This document shows, in pieces, positions 45,475-56,100 of a stretch of DNA of 64,000 nucleotides. The number at the start of each line of letters is the position of its first letter. Position 1 is the first letter of the stretch. The translations under genes were made by a program, and so were the position numbers. Under the pieces are notes generated by a model. The model did no database searches and was not told where the DNA came from. It worked only from the letters and a program-made list of their open reading frames with translations. The stretch is from Megascapheus bottae (Eukaryota; Chordata; Mammalia; Rodentia; Geomyidae): positions 734,501-798,500 of the forward strand of contig JANJXV010000130.1 of assembly GCA_024803745.1 (NCBI GenBank). Direction: 5' to 3'.

Positions 45475-45870
45475 TCCCAATAGGATATATTTAGAATTAA
45501 AGGATGGAAATTTATTTTGGGTATGGCCTCCCAGATTTATGGAGGTTGAGAAGCCCCACAGCCAGCCACCTGCAAACTGGAGAATAAGACAAACCAGTGC
45601 CAAAATTCTGTCCATGTACAAAGAAAACAGCCCTTGTGTCCAAAAGCTGAATGTCCTCGACCAAGAAGAGAGAGAAAACAAAATCTCCCTTTCTTCCTTT
45701 TGTTCCTCTCCAGGGTCCCTCTGTGGACTGAATAATGTTCACCCGCATGCATGAGAAAGGGTCTTCTTAAGTCAGTCCACTGATTTAAACTGGAATTGCC
45801 TCTGGAAAAACGTCCATAGACACATGTGGGAAGGATGCCATCTCATCTGACTTGGCGTGCCTATGGCCAG
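45475..45870 (-). mobile_element. Ancient LTR-like repeat (same family as 15110)
   Basis: Reverse orientation: 'tttatggaggttgagaagcc', 'cacctgcaaactggagaata', 'cttcttaagtcagtccactg', 'gcctctggaaaaacgtccat'. The order mirrors that at 15110-15605. Family name not assigned. Confidence 0.45.
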
Positions 45871-46179
45871 TAAAATTGATAATGAAGTTGATTGTCATAT
45901 GTTGAAAAGACCACAAAAACACAGTGATCCACTAGCCAAACCTGGAAGAGATTGAAGCATGATGTAGCTGATGCCTAGAAGGAAGAGCTCGCTGTGTGGT
46001 AGATATTAGATTTGAGAATGGTGATGAGAAGAAATGAACCACGGGAAGATCCAGAATATTCCAGGAGAGAGCTTGGAGGAGCAGAAAGAAAGCATGGTGG
46101 CTAGACAAGGGAGAAAGGCGCAAGGGTCCACATCAACATTTAAGCTCTATAGGAATCGTTCTCCAGTTCTCAGGGTCTC

Positions 46180-46265
46180 CCCTATCCTGGACCTCAGTTT
46201 CCCCGTGCTTGTATCAAAAAAGTTAAACTAGACAAAGAATAAGCACAACGCTGGTTCTATGGTTT
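46180..46265 (+). mobile_element. MIR fragment
   Basis: 'cctggacctcagtttccccg' followed by a degraded 'aaaaagttaaactagac'. Confidence 0.5.
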
Positions 46266-47977
46266 GCATTTTCTGAAATCATAGGATTCAAATCCAGTTT
46301 CCCCCACTTAAGCCCTAAGAAAATACCCCCAGCATCATGTGTCACATTGCAAGCCCTGAGCGTGAGACGGTGAAAGACACAGCTTAAGCTAGGGGTTTTC
46401 AGTGTGTTCTCTCAGATATGCGGGTTTGTCTAAATGTAAACAAAGCAGTTTTTACAGGTAAGAGGCTAGATTTTTCTGACTCCAGGTTTTTCCAAGAATT
46501 TCAGATACACAAGGATGCTTGTAAAAAACAACTTCCTACCTGTGTTTTGAAAAGTACTCCCCTTTAAAAATAAAATGACAGGAAGTGCTCACTGTGAAGG
46601 TGTCGGGAGAAACTAGTTAATTATCTCTCCCTTTCTCTGTCTCTCTTTCCCTCTCCTCCCACCCTCTCTGAGATAGGATCTTGCATCTTTACTATCATGA
46701 CCAAATACATTCTGCTTACAAAGCATGATGACAAAGAAGCAAAGCAGAACGTATTTGGTCCAAGAAGTAATAGAAGACAAAGATAAAAATCAACTGAAGA
46801 CCTCTGCCCCTCTTTTTCTCTCACACACACACACACCTCAAATACTCCCCTCAGATAGACCCAAGCACAACAGATGTACAACTGCTAATGATGCTCACTA
46901 ACACAAGCTTCTATTCAAAGGCTTTCAACCCAAGTATTGATGTGACACACCCCTGTTCACACATGCGTACATATTCTTATGTGTCTGAGTACATCTGTGA
47001 AAAGCAAGCAAATCTACTCAGGTGCTTACGAATACATCCAAACGCAAAACTTACATGTGCCTGCCCTAAGGAGCTCACATACTCACAAATGCACACATGA
47101 TACAAACAAACCTATAACTTAACAGCAAAGTTGTGATTTGCATGCATCTAGGCTTGCCCTTAAATCCTGAGATACACAGACATCTGAAGACATGAGACAG
47201 GCCCACATACGTGAATACATATTCAACTAGGGATGTAGACATACAATACACACAATCTCACTACCTCCTGGTACACACAACACACAGACACAATCACTGT
47301 ACCAGCATGCATGCGTGTGCACACACACACACAAGTTCATATTGCTTCCTGAATGACCTAAACAACAGAAATATAATTATTAAAAGGTTAGGCATGCATT
47401 TTGCTTCTGCTTTGTGGCTTTTTTTTCTGCTCTTAAATAGAAAAATCAATCATATCAAAGCGAGGGAAGTAGTAATAAAATAAGATGCAGGCTCCTTGAA
47501 ACTAAAGGCCTGGTGTCCATGTCTGTGAAGAAAAGGAGGCTGAGGTCGGGTTCTACCGGGAACTAACTGGCTGGGGGATGGGAGGGTTTCATCAATTTCT
47601 GGCCAGAGGGAGTCATTCGGTCCCACACCTTCATATTAATTGCATCTCACATTTGTGATTCCTTTTAACTTTTGGGAGGAGTGGAGGGGTGGAAGACTCT
47701 CTTTCAAGTCTGCATTCCCTTTGGATTCTCCCATCTCACACAGGGGTGAGGGGTGCAGTTGAAGAGGTCTGTGGTAGTACGTGCCTATCTGCAGTCTAAG
47801 ACCTGCCGTACTGGGCTCCCTTCATTCCTTCACCCCCAAAACAACCCACATACTCCAAGAAGACATTTTGATTGACTCAGAAAATGGGTTGCAATTTGAC
47901 CCAATGAGATGAGCAGCAACTAACTGCTTACAGGAAGTGGGCTTTCTTGCTCTATGGGTAGCTCTGCCATAGTGTGA
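46266..47977. other. Unassigned DNA, partly CA-rich
   Basis: 46880-47340 is loosely CA-rich ('cacatgcgtacatattc', 'acacacaatctcac') without a clean array. An octamer ATTTGCAT lies at 47136-47143. 47570-47670 ('tcatattaattgcatctcac') has conserved-element texture. No genes recognised. Confidence 0.35.
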
Positions 47978-48148
47978 AGCCAGTCTGGGCAGGAGTGAGA
48001 CTCTTACCTCAGATTAACCACCAAAAAAAAAAAGCCAAAAGTGGAGATGTGGATCGAGTGGTAGAGTGCCAGGCTTCAGAAAAAAAAAAAAGTTCAAGGA
48101 CAGCACCCAGGCTCTCAATTCAAGCCTCAGGTCCAGCATGTATGCATG
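47978..48148 (+). mobile_element. 5'-truncated composite SINE
   Basis: Starts within the 7SL-like half ('gccagtctgggcaggagtga'), linker 'agattaaccaccaaaaa', right monomer with two internal A-runs, ends 'caagcctcaggtccagc' and leads into the CA tract. Confidence 0.8.
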
Positions 48149-48149
48149 T

Positions 48150-48150
<1 letters not shown>

Positions 48151-48193
<43 letters not shown>
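48151..48193. repeat. (CA)n microsatellite at a SINE 3' end
   Basis: About 21 uninterrupted CA units a few bases after the SINE end. Confidence 0.97.
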
Positions 48194-48195
<2 letters not shown>

Positions 48196-48209
48196 AGTGA
48201 AACATTTTT

Positions 48210-48399
48210 TTTTGCCAGCCCTGGGCTTGAGCTCAGGGCCTGAGCACTGTCCTTGGACTTTCTCAAGGCTAGAGCTCTACCACTTGAGCCTCAGCACCAC
48301 TTCCGGCTTTTTTTCTATGTATGTGGTACCGAGGAATTGAACCCGGGTCTTCATGCATGCTAGGCAAGCACTTTAACCACTAGGCCAAACTCCCAGCCC
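48210..48399 (-). mobile_element. IDL-Geo-type dimeric SINE
   Basis: Near-consensus full dimer with T-run at left. Short target duplication aacattttt at 48201-48209 and 48400-48408. It landed immediately next to the CA tract of the preceding SINE. Confidence 0.9.
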
Positions 48400-48884
48400 A
48401 ACATTTTTAATTCTCTATTTTTATACAAAATAAACTTTTAATTCAGTAGAAGCTATATTTTAAATTCTGAGTGTAGGTCTCTTTCCTTGATGATGAACAT
48501 ACAGAGGGGTGTTGTCCCACATGTGAGTTCTTGGCCATGTTATCAGAGGGTAAAGAAACAATTCGATAAGCACTTTATCCTTAAACTATCACATCTAGTG
48601 CATTACACACATTTCCCATGGATGATACTTGCAACCTCCCATGGGTTGGTGGAGACATCATTCCATCTTGAATCTCGGAGCGCTTGTAAAATCTCTCTTG
48701 CAGTTAAAGCAACCTGAATTGGGTTTTCAACTCCCTCCAGGCATCAGATATCGGATATGAAATTGGTATTAACTCTGAACTAGGTTGAAAGTTTCCTTTT
48801 GAAACTTTCAAAAGAGAAGGAGATGCAAACTTGAAAACCCAGGTTTTTTTTTCACTGCCTCACCCTTAAGCAATCCCAACCAGT

Positions 48885-48965
48885 TGGCTAGTGTTCGTTG
48901 TCATTTTACAGATGAGGAAACTGAGGCTCAGGAAGGTAGTTAGTAGAGGAAGCCACAACTTCTAC
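48885..48965 (-). mobile_element. MIR fragment
   Basis: 'cattttacagatgaggaaac' and 'tgaggctcaggaaggtagtt' are an almost unmutated reverse MIR core. Confidence 0.85.
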
Positions 48966-49502
48966 CTCATTTTAATTCTAAAAAGGCATGATTTTCTTTT
49001 TTACCTTACTGTACCGGAGTCCATAAACAAACACCACACACCACAAGAAATGTGGAGTTCAGACAATAAGGAAGCGAACCAGAGGTGAAACCAAAGGCTC
49101 TCCTCTCTCACTGACTTCAACACACTGAACTCTCATGCTCCCTGAACCTTCTGGAGACTCCAGCCCATGCATGACCTCTTCCAGGCCAACTCCTTAACCT
49201 GAAGACCGCTCTTGAGGAATTGTGTGCTTCGTTTTGATGGGGGTACCCTCACTTGGTTCCTGGGGACATGGATGATAAGGAGATACAAATGCACCGATTT
49301 CAAATTCCAGCCCTCCCTCCTCCCCAGATCTCTCACCTTGCTTCACAGATGTTTACAAGATGCTGGACTAGTACAGAGTGGCAAGGGGTGGGGTGTGCCT
49401 CACCAGCTGCTGCTCACATAGGACATTTTTTTATTCCATAGAGAAATGCATTTAGGGGGTATATGAAGGGCCCTTCAAGTAATCTACATATACTAAGGGG
49501 TA
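48966..49502. other. Unassigned DNA
   Basis: No supported feature; short opposing open frames at 49133-49441. Confidence 0.4.
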
Positions 49503-49552
49503 TGAGTGTGCGTGCATGCGTGTGTGTGCGTGCATGCGTGTGTGTGTATACA
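49503..49552. repeat. TG/CG alternating tract with internal duplication
   Basis: A 'gtgtgcgtgcatgcgtgt' unit occurs twice in tandem. Strictly alternating purine-pyrimidine with CG and GC steps, hence Z-DNA-prone. Confidence 0.85.
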
Positions 49553-49949
49553 CGAGTGTGTCATGGGGGTGGAAACTAATAGCAATAGAACATCTGGAGC
49601 CCTCAAAATGGTATTCTTGTTCTTAGTTATTTATTTGCCTCACAGTTGCTAGCTAGGTACTCAACTGCTGGGGTCATGCGTGCCTCCAGCTCATTCATGT
49701 GCTGGTTACTGGTCAACATAGGGTCCTACATTAAGTCAGGGGCCTGCCCAAGTTGTGATACTCCACTGTGCACTTGCCTAGGGTCCCTGGCGATGAGAGG
49801 AAGTATCATACCCAGCTACAGTGCTGAATAAGTGAGTGAATGAATGAATGAATCTCTACTGATGCTCAATGAAGGAAAACTGATGGTTTTAAAGCAAACC
49901 TAAATGGCTCAAATGGGGGTGCCAAATGTGTGCCACTGACTGAGATACT
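49553..49949. other. Unassigned DNA with (GAAT)n
   Basis: Short GAAT run at 49836-49852. Nothing else recognised. Confidence 0.4.
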
Positions 49950-50042
49950 CAGGAACTCTTTCCAATCTGGCTGGCCTTTTATAGCAATTTCCTGATCTCC
50001 GCCTCTTAAGTAGCTAAATTTACAGGCATGAGCCATGCCCAT
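49950..50042 (-). mobile_element. Old 7SL/B1-like SINE fragment
   Basis: 'ctggctggccttttatagca', 'tgatctccgcctcttaagta' and 'aatttacaggcatgagccat' are the reverse 7SL-like half without a right monomer. Confidence 0.65.
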
Positions 50043-50539
50043 CTCAAAATGGTGTTCTTAGTGTGTGATTGAGCCTAAGAAGACATCCAGGAAATAGCAA
50101 GGCTGAGATAATGTGGGCAGATAAAGGGGTTCAAGCGAGGGTCCCAATTCCCCAAGGCCAGGTACACTTACCAAAATACGATTCCAATAAAGGAGGATAT
50201 TTGATTCCAACAAAAAAATTGCCTTTGCTGTTCAGTGAGGTAAAACTGATTCTTTTAAACTGAAGTGGCTAGACGTGGGCTGCATCGTCAGCCCTTTGCC
50301 TTTGCCTTTATTCATTCATCATTCACTTATTCAGAAACTTTTTTTTCCTGTACGTTAAATCTGTTCCTAGGAATAGAGACAAACTGCTAGCCCTGTAGCC
50401 ATGTAATGATTTGGAATGTTTGCAATGGTTTCAAATTATTTCATTGGGATTTTATAAGCCAGGGAATCTGTGTTCCAATGTCTAAAAAAGTAGGCAACAA
50501 AATCACATCGCATGAATTTTAAAAGTTATTCCACCACTC
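50043..50539. other. Unassigned DNA
   Basis: 50300-50400 ('attcacttattcagaaactt') is faintly L2-like in reverse. Otherwise nothing recognised. Confidence 0.35.
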
Positions 50540-50690
50540 ATTCACAAAGAGCCTCCATTTCCACATCTGCTAAGCAAGCAAATGAAAATTCCCCAGGGTG
50601 GTAGTAAGGATTAAATAGTAAACAACAACCATTCAGTGTTAGCAGTGTGCTTAGTTATAATAAGTACTTAACTTTTAGTTATTACTACCC
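50540..50690 (+). mobile_element. MIR element
   Basis: 'agcctccatttccacatctg', 'ggtggtagtaaggattaaat', 'tagcagtgtgcttagttata' and 'gtacttaacttttagttatt' follow the MIR 3' half to its terminus. Confidence 0.8.
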
Positions 50691-51003
50691 ACTAGAATAT
50701 TCTACCTGAATACAAGTTGCTTCTCAGCACTTGGTCTAGAGTGACAAATGTTAGTCCTAACTCTCAAATACAAGCTCTTTATTTTCTAATGAGGAGCTTT
50801 GCTAAAAGAAAAAATAAAATGAAAAGAAATCCCATGGAAGGAAAAGTGACGGTTCTTCATTTAAATCTAGGAAAGCTTGATTAAGTCTCTTATAAGGCCT
50901 TATAAGGCAGGAAAACAAAGGGCACATGAGGATGAATAAGAATAAACCCAAAATGGCACATATTTTCTCTAGATCTTCATAGATGGATATGAGAAACTGC
51001 TAA
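50691..51003. other. Unassigned DNA
   Basis: AT-rich with a short 'cttataaggc' tandem duplication near 50890. Nothing else recognised. Confidence 0.4.
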
Positions 51004-51017
51004 GGATTGAGGCATTT

Positions 51018-51209
51018 TTATTTATTTATTTTTTTATTGTAATTAGTAAAAGGGTCACATGATATTTGCCAGATAGAAGGTGCATTAATTCACATACATT
51101 GATACTCTTTCACATGTCTTGGTACCCATTTCTCTCCCCCCCCCACACCCCCTACCCGTCTTGGTTTTCCCCCCTTCCCTATCAAATTTCAAATATCCAA
51201 ATACAAATA
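51018..51209 (-). mobile_element. L1 3' UTR, short 5'-truncated insertion (copy 3)
   Basis: Reverse copy of the 8931 repeat, bounded by a target duplication ggattgaggcattt (51004-51017) and ggactgaggcattt (51210-51223), 13/14 identical. The whole insertion is about 190 bp, so it defines the element's 3' end. The C-rich (G-rich on the minus strand) tract is at 51136-51157. Confidence 0.8.
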
Positions 51210-51223
51210 GGACTGAGGCATTT

Positions 51224-51525
51224 ACACATAGACTAGAGCTTGAGACCCTTAGGGGAGGAACCCTAAGGTGTAACTTCTCTGAACACTATAGACACTTATT
51301 GAAATACTATTTAAGGAAATGGAAACATGTTGTTGATATTGGTAGCGGTGGTACTGGTATTTGATTTTACTTTCATTTTTTTCTGGGGGGAGTAGAGAGG
51401 GATTGTAAAAAGGGAGAGAGAGAGAATGAGCAAATCCAACTATACTATTCAGTATACACTATGCGGAAAATGACCTATGAACTAGTGGGTGGGGATGGCA
51501 GGGGGAAACTGAGGAAAGGGGAGGA
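51224..51525. other. Unassigned DNA
   Basis: Ordinary sequence with a GAGA run near 51412-51425. Confidence 0.4.
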
Positions 51526-51685
51526 AAGGGAAGGGAAGGGAAGGGAAGGGAAGGGAAGGGAAGGGAAGAGAAGGGAAGGGAAGGGAAGGGAAGGGAAAGG
51601 AAGGGAAAGGAAAGGAAAGGAAAGGAAAGGAAAGGAAAGGAAAGAAAAGGAAAGGAAAGGAAAGGAAAGGAAAGGAAAGGAAAGG
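51526..51685. repeat. (AAGGG)16 then (AAAGG)16 pentanucleotide tract
   Basis: 51526-51605 is AAGGG units with single AAGAG and AAAGG variants; 51606-51685 is AAAGG units with one AAAGA. 160 bp of pure purine on the plus strand, G-quadruplex- and triplex-prone. Open frames on both strands are artefacts. Confidence 0.97.
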
Positions 51686-51870
51686 GCTGAGAATGTGGCC
51701 TGGTGGTAGAGTGCTGGCCTAACATGCACGAAACCCTGGGTTTGATAACTCAGTACCACATCAACGGAAAAAGCCAGATGTTACTTTGTGGCTGCAGTGG
51801 TAACCTTGAGCACAAAGAGTCTCAAGGCCCAGGTCCTGAGTTCAAACCCAAGGACAGTCCCACAACTACT
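51686..51870 (+). mobile_element. ID-like/tRNA-like dimeric SINE, diverged
   Basis: 'gtggcctggtggtagagtgc', 'ccctgggtttgataactcag' (left monomer) and a degraded right monomer ending 'tgagttcaaacccaaggaca'. Its 5' end abuts the pentanucleotide tract. Confidence 0.7.
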
Positions 51871-52009
51871 ACTTGGCCACCGGGGTTAAGTTTTGAACAC
51901 CACCTGACTCCAGAGTTTTGTGTTCCACCCTGGGCACCAATTCTTCGAATCTTAATTAAATGGTTGTAAATCTGTCAGGGAAGCAAATCACGTGGCCTTC
52001 GGCACAATG

Positions 52010-52075
52010 CCGAAACGACACCTGACACATAGTAGATGTCTAAGACACAATGAATGAGTGAATGAATGAAATACA
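52010..52075 (+). mobile_element. L2/MIR 3' end fragment
   Basis: 'cacctgacacatagtagatg' followed by 'atgaatgagtgaatgaatga' is the common L2 terminal phrase. Confidence 0.55.
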
Positions 52076-52329
52076 GACTCCACGAGTACTTCCTCCTCCT
52101 CCTCTACGACCTCTAAGGAAGTAGTGAGGCTTGGATTCTCATGCCTTCTCTTTGAATCTGAATTTTCTTTTGTTCTTTGCATCCAATCTGTCCAAATGAC
52201 AAGCAAGCGTGGCTCCGTCCGTGAAGAATTCAGATCCTTAGATTTTAAAACAAACACTGTCTCCCCTAAATCACTGCAATGGATTTGCCTGGGAAAGTGT
52301 GTGTCAGAGGGGTCTTTGCCCCCTTTGTG
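52076..52329. other. Unassigned DNA
   Basis: Nothing recognised apart from a short CTC-rich run at 52091-52104. Confidence 0.4.
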
Positions 52330-52560
52330 ACTGCTACGGCCATGAGAAAGCTTCACTGGTGATTACAGGATATTTGAGCCCTGGGATTATCTGGTGATTA
52401 GACTCCTTCTGGTGGCAAAGCTGTCTCCTAACAAGATTAATTTGGGGGCAACAAGAGGGTAATTATTAATGTATCCGGAAGGCGGCTCCAAGCACTGTTT
52501 CCCCAATGAGAGCAGATCTTTGTTTATTTATAGCTTCCTCTCAGGAGGAACATGGTACAG
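52330..52560. promoter_or_regulatory. Candidate conserved enhancer, homeodomain/OTX-like
   Basis: Non-repetitive sequence with GGATTA (52384-52389), GATTA (52396-52400 region), 'aagattaatttgg' (52433 on), TAATTATTAAT (52460-52470), and TGTTTATTTA (52520 region, forkhead-like). One of the densest homeodomain clusters in the window. Confidence 0.3.
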
Positions 52561-52612
52561 GGAGAGGGAGGGAGGGAGGGAGAGAGGAAGAGACAGAGAG
52601 AGAGAGAGAGAA
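52561..52612. repeat. GGGA/GAGA purine repeat
   Basis: GGGA units grading into GA dinucleotides. Confidence 0.9.
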
Positions 52613-52859
52613 CACCAGACCAAGGTGCACTCACAGAACTTGGAGGATAATTGATTGCTTCAAGTTCAAGGACTTTTGCAGTAAGCAAGAGCCTTTCAGA
52701 CTCCCAGCATCCTCTGCTCAGGCAGTAGGCCAATGACAAAAGATCCACCATGAGCCCCCTGCCCGTGTCCCCTCCACCACTGCCTCCTTATGGACTTCCC
52801 CACTCTGTCCCCCTATCTCTATCTCCCCCCTCTGCCTCCATCTCTTGGCTCTTGTCCTG

Positions 52860-53250
52860 TCTACCACACCATGGCTGGAAAGACTTTGGGAAAAAAAAAA
52901 CAACAGACACACCATGCATCTCCTCTCCAATGACCAGCTCCCATTGCAATCAGAACAAAGCCTGATCCCCAGGAAACCACAAAGCCCTACTGGGCATGGC
53001 CCCCAATATTTCCTCAACCTTATCTCCTCTCCCACTGCAACCCACTTCCCTCCTGCTCTGCCAGACCAGTCACCAGCAGCAACTAAACACAAAGAGCAAC
53101 GCACACAGCACCCTTTTAAGCACGGCCATCCTTCGTTTGTCCTGCTTTGCTTTCCCTCTTAACACAGGCTGGCACGCCGAGTGGCTGCCTCTTCTGAGTG
53201 TTCTGTACAGGACTTCACAAACTCTCAGTAAGCCAGTCCTGAGCCATTCC
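52860..53250 (+). mobile_element. L2 LINE fragment
   Basis: 'ctcccattgcaatcagaaca', 'aagccctactgggcatggcc', 'accttatctcctctcccact' and 'cctgctctgccagaccagtc' follow the L2 3' coding order, matching 'ccctgatctggccctgcctacctctccagcctcatctcc'-like consensus in part. The open frames across it are decayed L2 or chance. Confidence 0.6.
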
Positions 53251-53279
53251 TTGTAGGAGGATTCCCTCCCTGCCCCTGG

Positions 53280-53400
53280 CTGCAGAATTTTGTTCAGCCA
53301 ATCAATACATAACCTTGTTTATTGTGTGTTGCTCTTTAAAGACCTTTTATCTAATACACTGTGATTCATGAACGTTGAACTGTGGTTGGCAGCCACATAA
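53280..53400. promoter_or_regulatory. Weak candidate conserved element
   Basis: 'cagccaatcaatacataacc', 'ttgtttattgtg' (forkhead-like) and RUNX-like TGTGGTT (53381-53387) in non-repetitive sequence. Confidence 0.2.
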
Positions 53401-53577
53401 CTCAGGGCTGAACGAAGCTTATCTTGCATTTCAGCACTGTGTCAGGGAAACTTGAAACAGTAAGCTCATGGACAGAAAACACAGGGAAGGCGAGCATCAC
53501 AGTCCGGTCACATGTGTCTAAGGGTGGGCAAAGAAAAGGATGAAAGGCGAGTGTCCGTGACTCCCTCCTGGACTTTG

Positions 53578-53798
53578 AGAAGCTTAGGAGGCTGAGATCT
53601 GAGGTTCCACGTTCAAATCCAGCCTGGGCAGACAAATCCAAGAAAGTCTTTTCTCCAATTAAGCAATAAAAAGTTGCAATTAGGGGCACAGCTGAAGTAG
53701 TTGAGCACCAACCCTGAGCCTCCTCCATCCACCAAAAACCAGCAAACAAACCTTGGAGAGAATGTGTGACTGAGTTCAAGCTCTAATACTGGCATCAA
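53578..53798 (+). mobile_element. 5'-truncated composite SINE
   Basis: 'cttaggaggctgagatctga', 'ttcaaatccagcctgggcag', 'cttttctccaattaagcaat' and a decayed right monomer ending 'gagttcaagctctaatactg'. Confidence 0.75.
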
Positions 53799-54219
53799 AG
53801 AACAAGACAAGTAACCAAAAAACCATATACTTTTTTAAAAAATACTATGCCTCGAGATATATGTTTTCATAATTTGTTTCCAAGAGACCATTTTTTTTTG
53901 GTAAAATGATTGCACACGGTGATCTTATCATTTGTTTGAAATCTACAAATAAAACTTTTTAACAACATAAAAACAAATGGACATTCAAGTGTGGAGTAGT
54001 AAAACTGGTAGAACATGGAGACTAACGCCTCCCTCTTGAACCTCAGCCCGGCCCAGCAGAACTACATGCATGTCTGTAAAAGGCTGCAGCAGTGCGTTGG
54101 GCATTGATCTGGGTGTTACCAATAACAAGGCAATTCCAAGACAGACATGTCCAATATAGAGTCTGCAAGCCGTGAAAATGGATCTGTATCTCTTATCATC
54201 AGTACATGATCTGAGTCCC
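53799..54219. other. Unassigned DNA
   Basis: AT-rich up to 53980, then ordinary sequence. No repeat named. Confidence 0.4.
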
Positions 54220-54320
54220 CCACCAGAATATAAACTCTGAGGGATTATGTTTGCCACTATTTCTATTCACTGTTACATCTTCAACTGCTAGAACACAACT
54301 CTTAACCAATGTTGGCTGCC
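54220..54320 (+). mobile_element. L2 3' end fragment
   Basis: 'agaatataaactctgaggga', 'ctattcactgttacatcttc' and 'tgctagaacacaactcttaa' follow the L2 3' terminus. Confidence 0.65.
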
Positions 54321-54619
54321 TTAGGAAGCCTGAGGCTCTGTAGTCCAAACACAGACAACACCGAGAACATTTCCATAATTTGTAAATGTGCAGTGAGGCA
54401 GCAGGCATACACTGGGGAGGATCTTGAAGAATTGTCAGCCAGGTAAGTGGTGAATGTTGTAGGTGAGAAGCAAAAGCTCAGAGAAGGACATGGATGACCC
54501 AAGAAGACACACAGTTCAGTTGGAGCCGGAGAAACCTTCCTTTCCTAAGCCATGGCTCAGGCTTTCCTTCTGTTTTTGCTATCGGCCAGCAAATTAGAGA
54601 TGGAATCTCCCTTATTACT
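54321..54619. other. Unassigned DNA with an orphan splice donor
   Basis: A consensus donor CAG/GTAAGT at 54440-54448 is preceded by a weak acceptor ending 54393 that would give a 49-bp exon. The polypyrimidine tract is poor, so no exon is called. Confidence 0.35.
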
Positions 54620-54690
54620 GGGACGTCTCAGGGCATCTGGCTTTGTGGTTCAGAACAAAGTGAGCGTTCAATAAATGCTGACAGATCAGA
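54620..54690 (+). mobile_element. L2/MIR 3' end fragment
   Basis: 'gcgttcaataaatgctgaca' and the preceding degraded block fit the common L2/MIR terminus. Confidence 0.45.
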
Positions 54691-55139
54691 TTACAGGAAA
54701 GGAAAGGAGAATTCCCAGAAGATCAAAAGGCAGCCTGCACTTTCAGCTAAAGTCAATCACACCACCTGGAAGGACTGACTTAATTTTGAAGCGTTAACTC
54801 TCACTGGAGAAAAGTTCATGAGGAAGAAAGTAGGACTCTACCTACATGACTTCCAAGGAATGAAAAAGTAAAATCCAATTGGCTATAAAATGAACAAGAG
54901 AATGAGTGTGCGTGTGTGTGCGTGTGTATTTACTGACTTGGACAACAGAAAAGTCCAGAATTAGGATGGATTTCAAGTGTGGTTTGCTACAGAGAGCCAA
55001 AACAGAGTTGAGTTTACTGTTTTGCAGCTCTGTTTCTCTGCAGTTCTCTTATCCATGTCTGCACAGTGGTTTCCATCATTGTAGAGTCCCAGAGAAAAGC
55101 ACTGTACACTCCATGGTCCTCACCAAATATCCAAGATTC
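54691..55139. other. Unassigned DNA
   Basis: Short TG/CG run at 54905-54928. Nothing else recognised. Confidence 0.4.
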
Positions 55140-55260
55140 ACTATGATTGGATGGGCTTATGTCACTCATCTACCCTTGAACCAATCACCTACACCAGAGA
55201 AGGGTTAGAAGCTGTTGATTGGCTGGGCTGAGTCATAGTCCATAAACATAGTGTCAGATA
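55140..55260. mobile_element. Fragment of an old interspersed repeat
   Basis: 'gattggatgggcttatgtca' and 'gattggctgggctgagtcat' are two copies of a phrase that recurs in old mammalian LTR-type repeats. 56697-56720 ('tctgattggcctggcttaag') is a third. Family not assigned. Confidence 0.35.
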
Positions 55261-55469
55261 GAAAGAGGGGTAGGGAAATGACCTCCACAAAATGATCACT
55301 CTTTCAGTACACTAAGTAGTTAGGCGAGGCTAAACAGCTTCCAGGGACTCTCAAAATAGGAACAGAATTTGAGAAACGGCTAGTTAAAAAAATAATTTTC
55401 CCTACCAAACATTATTGTTCCACATCTCTTGCTAAAGTATGGGGATATAGAGTTAAAAATCTTGATCTT

Positions 55470-55520
55470 TCTTTCCTTTTTTTCCTTCCTTCCTTCCTTT
55501 CCTTTCCTTCCTGTCTCTCT
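55470..55520. repeat. (CCTT)n-like pyrimidine tract
   Basis: Short run of CCTT/CCTTT units. Confidence 0.9.
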
Positions 55521-56100
55521 TTTCTCTATCAATTATAACATAAAAGTATTTTCAGAATAGTTAAGACTAGACTAGGCAAACTCAAGCCTGTTGCAAAGAA
55601 AATATCATCCACGTATATAAAAACTGAAATAAGAGAGAAAAAAAGAAGGCTTGATCTATACCCACACAAAAGAAATAAATAGCATTGTTTTGGTGTCGTT
55701 TTTCTCCTAACATCCTCTCTTTGAATATCATACATATACAAGAGGAGGAAAAAAATCTGCAATGATAAGTGAACTCCTTGGCAGAGTTCTTCTAGTCCTG
55801 TAATATCCGACAGGTTCATGAATGCCATGGACGGAACCAACCATTTTCTCCATTCCCTTCTGCATGTCTTCATTCCACTGAAGACAGCCTCACACCCAGA
55901 CAGACTTCTAACACTTTCTCGTCCTGCTCTTGTCAGACAGTGACTCTGCTGCTGAGCGTTCTGGCAGAGCAGGCACACTGTGGACAGGAGCCTCTCCTTT
56001 TCCCACTGATACCCGCTGCAAAGAAAGCTTTTTATATCACTTCTGAGACACTTGTTTAAGGTTTGTGCTGAAGTCTGCAAACCAAGCAGACAAGTGCTCA
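55521..56100 (-). other. Longest non-repeat open frame (183 codons), unrecognised
   Basis: 56080 down to 55529 on the minus strand is open. The first half is Cys/Arg/Ser-rich and the last half is hydrophobic with AT-rich codons. I recognise no domain. There is an acceptor-like 'ctttctttgcag' on the minus strand near 56020, but no donor pairs with it. Length is within chance expectation for 64 kb. Confidence 0.15.

Noticed and set aside
51459..51759. Three overlapping 82-94 codon frames
   Set aside because: Direct consequence of the AAGGG/AAAGG tract, whose pentamer period keeps frames open.
52845..53256. Overlapping 86-128 codon frames on both strands
   Set aside because: The interval reads as a decayed L2 fragment, so any coding trace is from the LINE.
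54394..54442. Possible 49-bp exon before a CAG/GTAAGT donor
   Set aside because: The acceptor has a poor polypyrimidine tract and the sequence shows no coding or conserved texture.
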